Assembly (NCBI GenBank): GCA_902803305.1
Contig: CADCPL010000004.1
Span: 1-5,872 of the forward strand
Origin: an uncultured Lachnospiraceae bacterium
Lineage (GTDB): Bacteria > Bacillota > Clostridia > Lachnospirales > Lachnospiraceae
DNA length: 5,872 nucleotides
Reading direction: 5' to 3'
Under the pieces are notes generated by a model, which ran no database searches, was not told the DNA's origin, and saw nothing but the letters and a program-made list of their open reading frames with translations. Positions 1 through 5,789 of this stretch are shown here, piece by piece. Within the stretch, counting starts at the first letter, position 1, and every line of letters starts with the position of its first letter. A program made the translations under genes and the position numbers.

Positions 1-1419
1 AACAAGACTCAGAGCGACATATACAAGAAGACGATATCGGATTTTCAGAAACTGTATCCGAACATAAACGTTAACCTTCGCCTGTATAACGATTACGGAA
101 GGATATACAACGATGTAATCACGAACATCTCCACGAACACGACGCCGAATGTCTGCATCACGTATCCGGATCATATCGCAACATATAAGAGCGGAGTCAA
201 CACCGTTGCGCCGCTTGATGAGCTTGCGGCCTCGCAGCAGTACGGGCTTGGCGGATCGGATCTTAAGTATGACGGGCCGAAGGCTTCCGAAATCATACCG
301 GAGTTTATGGCAGAGTGCAGGCTTGGAGATACGCTGTATGCGCTGCCCTTCATGCGTTCGACTGAGGCACTCTATATCAATGAGGACATGGTACATGATC
401 TCGGGTATGAACTGCCCGATATACTGACGTGGGACTTCGTATGGGAACTGTCCGAGAAAGCGATGGAAAAAAACGGTGACGGAACATACAGACTGAACGG
501 GCAGAATGTATTGATCCCGTTCATATACAAGTCTACCGACAATATGATGATATCCCGGCTTCGCCAAATGAATGCTCCGTATTCCACGCCGGAAGGTGAT
601 ATAGAGATTTTTAACGACACGACAACACAGCTGCTTCTTGAAGTATCAAGGCACGCAGCAACAGGAGCATTCTCGACTTTCAAGATATCGAGTTATCCGG
701 GAAACTTTCTTAACGCGGGCCAGTGTATGTTCGCGATAGATTCCACCGCCGGGTCCACGTGGATGGGATCGGATGCACCGCTTTCGGACATAGCGGAGGA
801 AAACAAAAAGGAATTTACTACCGCAGTGAGGGCCATCCCGCAGTTTGATCCCAAGCATCCGAAGATGATATCGCAGGGACCTTCGGTATGTATTTTCAAC
901 AAGGAGGATCCGCAGGAAGTGCTTGCATCATGGTTGTTCGCACAATACCTTCTGACTAACGAAGTACAGATCGCATACTCGGAAACGGAAGGATATGTAC
1001 CCGTAACGAGCAAAGCACAGGACAGCGATGAATACAGAGAGTATCTGTTGCTTGCCGGGACCGACAGTGATCATTACAGCGTCAAGATGGATGCGACAAA
1101 ACTGCTTCTTGATAATACATCGAATACATTCACGACGCCCGTGTTCAACGGTTCCGCATCGCTCAGGGATGCAGCGGGCGCACTTATAGAGAACGTAACT
1201 AAAGCAACAAGACGCGGAACGGATGTTGATGAGGCTTTTATAGAGAAGACATATGAAGATGTAAGAAGTCTGTACAAGCTCGATATCCGCAGGCAGAGCG
1301 CTGACAAGCGGGAAACCGAAAGCAGTCTTCCTCTTGCTTCAAAGATCCTGATCGTGGCACTGGCAGCTGCATGGGCTGGCATAGGTTTTGTTTTTCTTAA
1401 GAGGAGACATGTGTTATAA
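1..1419 (+). CDS. Extracellular solute-binding protein (family 1-like) with C-terminal membrane anchor, 5' end missing
   Basis: The frame is open from base 1 to the TAA at 1417-1419, giving 472 visible codons; the true start lies before the window. The first in-frame ATG (307) is not the start, because codons 1-102 already read as an SBP lobe (DFQKLYPNINV, then ITYPDHIATY). Family-1 SBP hallmarks follow: YALPFMRSTEALYINEDM near codons 113-130, LTWDFVWELSEKA near 142-154, and AIDSTAGSTWM near 246-256. Such proteins capture sugars or peptides outside the cell, usually for an ABC importer. The odd part is the C-terminus: an 18-residue hydrophobic helix (codons 449-466, nt 1345-1398) followed by KRRHVL, a stop-transfer signal. 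The binding domain should therefore face outward, held by its C-terminus. Ordinary Gram-positive SBPs are anchored by an N-terminal lipid instead. No permease gene is visible. Ligand is unknown; a sensory rather than transport role is possible. Confidence 0.87.
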   Translation, partial: NKTQSDIYKKTISDFQKLYPNINVNLRLYNDYGRIYNDVITNISTNTTPNVCITYPDHIATYKSGVNTVAPLDELAASQQYGLGGSDLKYDGPKASEIIPEFMAECRLGDTLYALPFMRSTEALYINEDMVHDLGYELPDILTWDFVWELSEKAMEKNGDGTYRLNGQNVLIPFIYKSTDNMMISRLRQMNAPYSTPEGDIEIFNDTTTQLLLEVSRHAATGAFSTFKISSYPGNFLNAGQCMFAIDSTAGSTWMGSDAPLSDIAEENKKEFTTAVRAIPQFDPKHPKMISQGPSVCIFNKEDPQEVLASWLFAQYLLTNEVQIAYSETEGYVPVTSKAQDSDEYREYLLLAGTDSDHYSVKMDATKLLLDNTSNTFTTPVFNGSASLRDAAGALIENVTKATRRGTDVDEAFIEKTYEDVRSLYKLDIRRQSADKRETESSLPLASKILIVALAAAWAGIGFVFLKRRHVL

Positions 1420-1420
1420 T
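1412..1420 (+). promoter_or_regulatory. Extended -10 promoter for the lipoprotein-kinase pair
   Basis: TGTTATAAT matches the sigma-A extended -10 (TGn plus TATAAT at 1415-1420). It overlaps the TAA stop (1417-1419) of the SBP gene. At 17-bp spacing the -35 region (1392-1397, TTTTCT) is poor, which extended -10 promoters tolerate. Predicted start is near 1427, leaving a leader of about 44 nt before the ATG at 1471. Not proven; based on sequence match and position only. Confidence 0.6.
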
Positions 1421-1427
1421 GCAGGCG

Positions 1428-1445
1428 TGTCTGCGATGGCAGACA
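1428..1445 (+). other. 5'-leader hairpin of the lipoprotein mRNA
   Basis: TGTCTGC (1428-1434) pairs perfectly with GCAGACA (1439-1445) around a GATG loop. It sits at the predicted 5' end of the transcript, 10 nt before the ribosome site (AGAAGGAG, 1456-1463). No T-tract follows, so it is not an intrinsic terminator. GCAG at 1421-1424 could pair instead with CTGC at 1431-1434, although those bases may lie upstream of the transcript start. A 5'-stabilising stem is the simplest reading; alternatively the inverted repeat could be an operator. Confidence 0.5.
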
Positions 1446-1470
1446 AGGATGTTCAAGAAGGAGAACGAAA

Positions 1471-2202
1471 ATGAAAAAGATACTTACGGTTGTTGCGGTT
1501 ATGGGTTGTGTTCTTGCACTTGCGGCATGCGGCAAGAGTGCCGATACGGATAAGAAGTCGGAAGGCGTTATGACATATGAGGAGTATAAGGCGGCACCTC
1601 TTGATTCTGAGGTCACCATCGAGGCATATGTTCAGGCTCACCAGTCATGGTGGGATAACAAGATAACGGTTTATGCGGCTGACAGGGACGGCGCATACTT
1701 CCTTTATGAGATGGCATGTACCGAAGATGAGGCGGCAAAGCTCACACCCGGAACCAAGATCAAGGCGAAGGGTTACAAGTCCGAGTGGTCAGGCGAAGTT
1801 GAGGTGACAGATGCAACGTTTGAGATAGAAGAAGGCTCATACATTGCCGAAGCAAAGGACGTTACGGATCTTCTCGGTAAGGCGGAGCTTGAAGACGACA
1901 TGAACCGTTTTGTATCATTTAAGGATCTCGAGATCGTGGCTTCAACCGACGGAAATGGAAATGAGGCTCCTTATCTCTTTAACTGGGACGGGTCCGGCGA
2001 GGAAGGAAACGATGTATACTTCAACGTATCAAAGAACGGTCAGACCTTTACGTTCCTTGTAAGAGCCTACCTTACGGGACCTGACACGGATGTCTACAAA
2101 ACAGCCGAGACACTCAAGATCGGTGATAAGATCGACTGCGAGGGATTCATGTATTGGTATGAGGGACCCAACCCGCATATCACGGGCATTACGATCAAAT
2201 AA
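1471..2202 (+). CDS. Secreted lipoprotein with two predicted OB-fold domains
   Basis: 243 residues. ATG at 1471 follows AGAAGGAG (1456-1463) with 7 nt spacing. The N-terminus is a lipoprotein signal peptide: MKK, hydrophobic core, then lipobox L17-A18-A19-C20, so Cys20 should be lipidated and the protein held on the outer face of the membrane. An acidic/lysine-rich linker (21-45) follows. Residues about 46-119 form a beta-rich block with the rhythm of an OB fold (VTIEAYVQ, KITVYAAD, LTPGTKIKAKGY, then a strand ending FEIEE). Residues about 144-243 repeat the pattern (FVSFKDLEI, DVYFNVSK, LKIGDKIDCEGFMYW, ITGITIK). The lipidation call is firm; the OB-fold call is from strand pattern only. Surface OB folds can bind ligands or proteins, and this need not imply nucleic-acid binding. 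The kinase gene starts 25 bp downstream, so the two are probably one operon; the lipoprotein may be an accessory to the sensor, or merely regulated with it. No specific family name recognised. Confidence 0.9.
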   Translation: MKKILTVVAVMGCVLALAACGKSADTDKKSEGVMTYEEYKAAPLDSEVTIEAYVQAHQSWWDNKITVYAADRDGAYFLYEMACTEDEAAKLTPGTKIKAKGYKSEWSGEVEVTDATFEIEEGSYIAEAKDVTDLLGKAELEDDMNRFVSFKDLEIVASTDGNGNEAPYLFNWDGSGEEGNDVYFNVSKNGQTFTFLVRAYLTGPDTDVYKTAETLKIGDKIDCEGFMYWYEGPNPHITGITIK

Positions 2203-2216
2203 AAGAATACGTATTT

Positions 2217-2230
2217 AAGAGGAAAGAGTG
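2217..2230 (+). promoter_or_regulatory. Ribosome binding site fixing the GTG start of the kinase
   Basis: AAGAGG (2217-2222) lies 5 nt before GTG at 2228-2230. An in-frame TAA at 2216-2218 closes the frame just upstream, so no earlier start is possible. GTG also keeps the short charged N-tail (TVRTDKNRN) ahead of the first membrane helix; the next ATG codons (M24 onward) would cut into that helix. Confidence 0.75.
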
Positions 2231-5200
2231 ACCGTAAGGACCGATAAAAACAGAAACTATATCATAGCTGTTGTTTCGATACTGCTCGTGCTTGTCATGA
2301 TATTTGACATGGTACTAGTGTTCCGCATGACCTCAAGGCAGACAAGAGAAGTGGGCGGATATCGTCTTGTCAGTATTGGCAGCGAGCTTGAAACGACGAT
2401 CGACAGAGCCAAAGAACTGACCATGAAGATGGGCATTGATATAGAGCACATCTCGGACGATGAACAGGCTGTATCGGATTATATTTACGCGCAGATAGAC
2501 AGGCTGTCCAAGGAGGACAGCGGTGTGTTCAATGTGTATGCGGCAGGAAGCAGATGGCGTGTACTGCCCGGACTTGATGATCCGTCAAGCCTTGATGTTA
2601 AGTCGCGCGGATGGTATGTGGGAGCTGCAAGATCTCAGGGAACACCTTATGTCACTTCTCCGTATATTGATGTCGTTACGGGCGACATGTGTTACACGGT
2701 GTCGGTAATGCTGCCGGACAAAGACACGGTCGTAGCCGTCGACTATTCTCTTTCAACGATCCAAAACTACATCAAAATGATGTATTCTGCCGATTCCGGT
2801 GAGGCAGTCATACTAACCGGAGAGGGGATCATCGTCGGATGCTCCAATGAGGAGTATGTCGGAAAAAATCTTTCAGAAGCTATTCCCGAATATGAAGGTG
2901 TTTTTTCGCTTACAAGGAACAGAGACAGCGTTGTAAACAGTAAGATACGAAAAAACGGTATGACGGAGAACCTTTTTGCCACCAGATCTGAGATAGGGTG
3001 GTTCCTTATCGTGGGAGAAAATGACTGGACGCTTTACAAAGATTCATATATGCAGTTGTTCTTTGCGATCGGGTTAACGGTAGCGCTGCTTGCCGCGATA
3101 ATGGTATTGTATGTGCGCGCGCAGAGAAACCAGAATAAAGTCGAAGAGGCACTTCGCTCAAGATACGAGTTCATGGAAGGCATCACCGATGAACTTCGTG
3201 GTCCGATAAACCGTATACTGGACAGATCCAGCAAAGCGAACGTGGGAACACTGGAAGACTATGAAGAAGCCTTTGCGGGGATACATGATGCGGGAGAGCG
3301 ACTGTCTGATATGATAGGACAGATAATGTCCTATTCGAGCATTATTCGTACCGAAAAAGAAGAACAAAGGGAGCGCAAAGGAAAGAGACTCGGAGCCGTC
3401 AATAAGCGGTTCAGGATGATGATATTGATCGCAATGTCGGCTGTTATGCTGATAAGCATGTATACGAATCTGTCTGCTACATACAGATGGGGAAACGAAA
3501 TGATGCAGAGGGAGGCTTCCGAGTACGAATATCAGGTTTCGGATTGGATCAATACTCAGAAGACGCTTCTTGATACATATTGCACTGAGATTGCCGAAAG
3601 ACCGGAGATGCTTGATGACTATGAGGGAACGATAGCGTATCTTGACGATGTTACGAAGCATTACCCGGAGATATCCGTTTCATATATGACCAATCCCAAT
3701 CTTGAGCATACCGTGTACATGAACAACGGATGGGAACCTGATGCCGACTGGCATGTGGAAGAGAGGCAGTGGTATATAGATACACTTGCACGTGGCGGCT
3801 TCAATATATCTTCGCCGTATTATGACGAGCAGACCGGCGGGTACTGCATAACATTTTCCCAGGTAGTAAAACATCCCGAAACAGGAGAATTTCTCGGGAT
3901 ATTCGGTATAGACTTCTTTATGGATAAGCTCATTGATATTCTCGGAGACAGCTATACGGACAGCGGATATGCCTTCCTCGTGGATCCGAAGGGCGACATC
4001 ATCAACCATCCTTACGGCAGTTACCAGATGTCGCTGGATTCGAGCACAAACGTTGCAGACAGTCCGTATGCCGAGGTTGTGATGGATAAAGAGCATAATA
4101 CTCTTATCAGGGACTATGACGGAAGGTACCGTATACTTGTTGCGGCTGAAAACAAGGAATCCGATTTCAATATCTATGTTGTATCGGATGTATGGAAGAT
4201 ATACGGAAAAGTCGTTGTATACGGCAGTATCTGTCTGATCGCGTTCATCTTTGCGATGATAATGATCTATCGCCTGATGTCGGATATGATTCTGCTTCAG
4301 GATATGGCAAACAAGCGTATGCAGGAAGCGGCGGATGAAGCTATAGCAGCCGGCAGAGCCAAGAGCCGATTCCTTGCGCAGATGTCGCATGAGATACGTA
4401 CTCCGCTTAATGCCGTTCTCGGAATGAATGAAATGATCCTTCGGGAGTCGACTGATAAAGAAATACTTGATTACTCGGCGAGCATCCGGTCCGCCGGAAA
4501 AACACTGCTGTCGATCATAAACAGCATACTTGATTTTTCCAAGATCGAAGACGGAAAAATGCAGATCCTGCCTGTCAAATATGATGTGGCCGATCTGATA
4601 AGAGGCCTTGTCAATTCGGTGTCGGAGAGGGCTGTCGAAAAAGGCCTTACTCTCAGCGTAAAAGTTGATGAGACGATCCCGAGGTCTCTTATGGGAGATG
4701 ATGTAAGGATCACCCAGATCGTCATGAACCTTTTGACAAACGCCGTAAAATATACTGAAAGGGGCAATGTGACCCTTTCGGTCAATATGGTAAATAAGAC
4801 TGAAGATTCGGTAAATCTTAAGTTTGATGTTACCGACACCGGCATAGGCATCAAAGAAGAAGATATGGGCAAACTCTTCGAGTCATTTGAGCGGATCGAG
4901 GAAAAACGCAACAGGAACATCGAAGGCACGGGACTCGGAATGTCTATTGTCACGAAACTTCTTGATATGATGGACAGCAAGTTGGTCGTTGAGAGTGAAT
5001 ATGGAAAAGGTTCATCATTCAGCTTCGAGTTGCGTCAGATCATAGTTGATGCAAGGCCTGTCGGAAAGTATGAAGAAAATCAGACGCCGGGCAAAGATAC
5101 CGCGGAAAAGACAAAGCTTTATCTACCGCACGCCCGTATCCTTGTCGTTGACGACAGCATAATGAACATCAAGGTGGCAAAGAGCCTGCTCAAGCTTAAC

Positions 5201-5500
5201 GGAGTTGTGCCGGATACATGCAAATCCGGAGCCGAGTGTCTCGAACTTCTCAGAAAAGATCATTATGACATGATATTGCTTGATCATATGATGCCGCAGA
5301 TGGACGGCATGGAAACGTTAAATCATATCCGCGAGGAAAGCCTTATTTCCGAAAATACAAAAGTGATCGCCCTTACCGCCAACGCAGTAAACGGCGCAAT
5401 GGAGATGTACCTGTCCGCCGGATTTGACGATTATCTCTCCAAGCCGATCGAGGTATCACGACTTGAAGAATTGCTCCGAAAATACATCCCGGAACAATAG
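2228..5500 (+). CDS. Hybrid sensor histidine kinase with duplicated sensor module: TM-dCache-TM-pseudoDHp-TM-dCache-TM-DHp-CA-REC
   Basis: 1090 residues, GTG start. Order: TM1 11-32; extracellular dCache-like domain with R127-x-W129-Y130 and distal D172; TM2 277-296; DHp-like helix pair 315-373 reading ITDELRGPIN, with Asp321 in place of His; basic/charged linker 374-396; TM3 397-412; second dCache-like domain with R513-x-W515-Y516 and D562; TM4 662-681; true HisKA 715-773 (MSHEIRTPLN, H721); ATPase with N-box N834/N838, D870-TGIGI and G900-TGLGM; receiver about 970-1088 with D975/D976, phospho-acceptor D1019, T1050 and K1072. All residues needed for autophosphorylation and His-to-Asp transfer are present in the second half, so the enzyme should be active at the membrane. 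Cache domains of this type bind small metabolites such as amino acids; the ligand here is unknown. No DNA-binding domain or HPt follows, so output goes through an unseen partner. Kinase and receiver calls are firm; dCache calls rest on topology, spacing and the RxWY motifs. Confidence 0.95.
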   Translation: MTVRTDKNRNYIIAVVSILLVLVMIFDMVLVFRMTSRQTREVGGYRLVSIGSELETTIDRAKELTMKMGIDIEHISDDEQAVSDYIYAQIDRLSKEDSGVFNVYAAGSRWRVLPGLDDPSSLDVKSRGWYVGAARSQGTPYVTSPYIDVVTGDMCYTVSVMLPDKDTVVAVDYSLSTIQNYIKMMYSADSGEAVILTGEGIIVGCSNEEYVGKNLSEAIPEYEGVFSLTRNRDSVVNSKIRKNGMTENLFATRSEIGWFLIVGENDWTLYKDSYMQLFFAIGLTVALLAAIMVLYVRAQRNQNKVEEALRSRYEFMEGITDELRGPINRILDRSSKANVGTLEDYEEAFAGIHDAGERLSDMIGQIMSYSSIIRTEKEEQRERKGKRLGAVNKRFRMMILIAMSAVMLISMYTNLSATYRWGNEMMQREASEYEYQVSDWINTQKTLLDTYCTEIAERPEMLDDYEGTIAYLDDVTKHYPEISVSYMTNPNLEHTVYMNNGWEPDADWHVEERQWYIDTLARGGFNISSPYYDEQTGGYCITFSQVVKHPETGEFLGIFGIDFFMDKLIDILGDSYTDSGYAFLVDPKGDIINHPYGSYQMSLDSSTNVADSPYAEVVMDKEHNTLIRDYDGRYRILVAAENKESDFNIYVVSDVWKIYGKVVVYGSICLIAFIFAMIMIYRLMSDMILLQDMANKRMQEAADEAIAAGRAKSRFLAQMSHEIRTPLNAVLGMNEMILRESTDKEILDYSASIRSAGKTLLSIINSILDFSKIEDGKMQILPVKYDVADLIRGLVNSVSERAVEKGLTLSVKVDETIPRSLMGDDVRITQIVMNLLTNAVKYTERGNVTLSVNMVNKTEDSVNLKFDVTDTGIGIKEEDMGKLFESFERIEEKRNRNIEGTGLGMSIVTKLLDMMDSKLVVESEYGKGSSFSFELRQIIVDARPVGKYEENQTPGKDTAEKTKLYLPHARILVVDDSIMNIKVAKSLLKLNGVVPDTCKSGAECLELLRKDHYDMILLDHMMPQMDGMETLNHIREESLISENTKVIALTANAVNGAMEMYLSAGFDDYLSKPIEVSRLEELLRKYIPEQ
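2258..3346 (+). repeat. Copy 1 of the internal sensor-module duplication (ends in a His-less DHp)
   Basis: Residues 11-373 of the kinase: TM, dCache-like, TM, DHp-like. Landmarks match copy 2 at constant offsets: TM starts 11 and 397 (386), RxWY at 127 and 513 (386), second TM 277 and 662 (385). The DHp equivalent site is 321 against 721 (400), the extra residues lying between TM4 and the active DHp. The DHp copies share F at -6, E-(L/I)-R-x-P-(I/L)-N and, near the end of helix 2, AG-x-x-L and S-x-I. The copies have diverged strongly, so the duplication is old or the modules were joined from relatives. Confidence 0.8.
3416..4546 (+). repeat. Copy 2 of the internal sensor-module duplication (active DHp)
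   Basis: Residues 397-773 of the kinase. It repeats copy 1 but has the phospho-accepting H721 and runs on directly into the ATPase domain. The segment between TM4 and the DHp is about 14 residues longer than in copy 1 and reads as a coiled-coil-like helix (682-714, rich in A, E, M and R) that probably carries the signal. Confidence 0.8.
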
Positions 5501-5505
5501 TTTTT
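5470..5505 (+). terminator. Probable intrinsic terminator overlapping the kinase stop codon
   Basis: ATTGCTCCG (5470-5478) pairs with CGGAACAAT (5490-5498) apart from one C-A mismatch (5474/5494); the loop is 11 nt and the TAG ends at 5500. TTTTT follows at 5501-5505 and another T-run at 5512-5516. The stem is AT-rich at the base and the loop is large, so termination may be partial. Confidence 0.45.
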
Positions 5506-5514
5506 AAATTCTTT

Positions 5515-5543
5515 TTGACGTAATGCGATAGTCTTGTTATAAT
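5515..5543 (+). promoter_or_regulatory. Sigma-A promoter of the tRNA genes
   Basis: TTGACG (-35, 5515-5520) and TATAAT (-10, 5538-5543) with exactly 17 bp between, plus a TG at 5535-5536 forming an extended -10. Five of six -35 bases and all -10 bases are consensus. Predicted start near 5550, about 15 nt before tRNA-Gln. A strong promoter suits stable RNA. A second TGTTATAGT (5552-5560) repeats the -10 element downstream but lacks a good -35. Confidence 0.85.
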
Positions 5544-5564
5544 ACAAAAGTTGTTATAGTGTTT

Positions 5565-5636
5565 ACGGCTATAGCCAAGCGGTAAGGCACAGGATTTTGA
5601 TTCCTGCATTCGCTGGTTCAAATCCAGCTAGCCGTG
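5565..5636 (+). tRNA. tRNA-Gln(TTG)
   Basis: Complete cloverleaf. Acceptor stem ACGGCTA (5565-5571) pairs fully with TAGCCGT (5629-5635), discriminator G5636. D stem GCC/GGC (5574-5576, 5586-5588); anticodon stem CAGGA/TCCTG (5590-5594, 5602-5606) with loop TTTTGAT, anticodon TTG at 5597-5599; T stem GCTGG/CCAGC (5612-5616, 5624-5628) with loop TTCAAAT. It reads CAA and, by wobble, CAG. The 3' CCA is not encoded (AGCT follows), so it must be added after transcription. All stems are mismatch-free. Confidence 0.97.
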
Positions 5637-5789
5637 AGCTGCAGATAGAAGGGGCCCACGGAGTGGGAAGAGATCTGTCTGCACGACGAGCCTCATCGAC
5701 GAAGTCGATTTTTATGGCGAGTCACCTTAGATGCCACGGCGACACGAGAGAAGCGAGTGTTGTAGCCCTGATGTCACATAACAAGAAAT
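5637..5789 (+). other. Structured inter-tRNA spacer with three hairpins
   Basis: No protein gene is supported in these 153 bp. Hairpin 1 (5640-5683): a 10-bp stem with one G-T pair (5640-5649 with 5674-5683) enclosing a purine internal loop (AGGGG/AAGAGA) and an inner CCCAC-GGA-GTGGG hairpin (5655-5667). Hairpin 2 (5685-5723): GAC-GA-GCC against GGC-GA-GTC, holding an inner perfect 6-bp hairpin. Hairpin 3 (5738-5767): GGC-GACAC-GA-G against C-GA-GTGTT, bulge, GCC. Hairpins 2 and 3 each carry a symmetric CGAG/CGAG tandem G-A motif. It could be an intergenic repeat element, a processed tRNA-operon spacer or a small RNA; I recognise no named family. Confidence 0.6.
5695..5713 (+). terminator. 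Weak terminator-like hairpin after tRNA-Gln
   Basis: ATCGAC (5695-5700) and GTCGAT (5704-5709) pair perfectly around a GAA loop and are followed by TTTT (5710-5713). The shape is that of an intrinsic terminator, but the stem is only 6 bp and half AT, and it lies inside a larger foldable element. No clear promoter precedes tRNA-Lys, which argues for at least partial read-through. Confidence 0.3.

Noticed and set aside
149..427. 92-codon + strand frame inside the SBP gene
   Set aside because: It lies in another frame over codons that encode recognisable SBP sequence and has no family signature.
1428..1445. Intrinsic terminator for the SBP gene
   Set aside because: The hairpin is perfect but is followed by AGGATGTTC rather than a T-run, and it lies in the leader of the next gene.
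1074..1619. Reverse-strand frame of 181 codons across the SBP/lipoprotein junction
   Set aside because: It spans two well-supported + strand genes plus a promoter and shows no domain pattern.
3170..3346. The first DHp-like segment as a second active kinase core
   Set aside because: The His is replaced by Asp, and a membrane helix follows within about 25 residues where an ATPase domain would be needed.
3680..4390. Long reverse-strand frame (236 codons) opposite the second dCache domain
   Set aside because: It is antisense to a clearly conserved kinase; composition (many H, Y, I, R) is that of a shadow frame and no domain is visible.
5373..5621. 82-codon reverse-strand frame over the kinase 3' end, tRNA promoter and tRNA-Gln
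   Set aside because: It crosses a strong promoter and a tRNA, has no recognisable domain, and sits opposite a conserved receiver-domain coding region.
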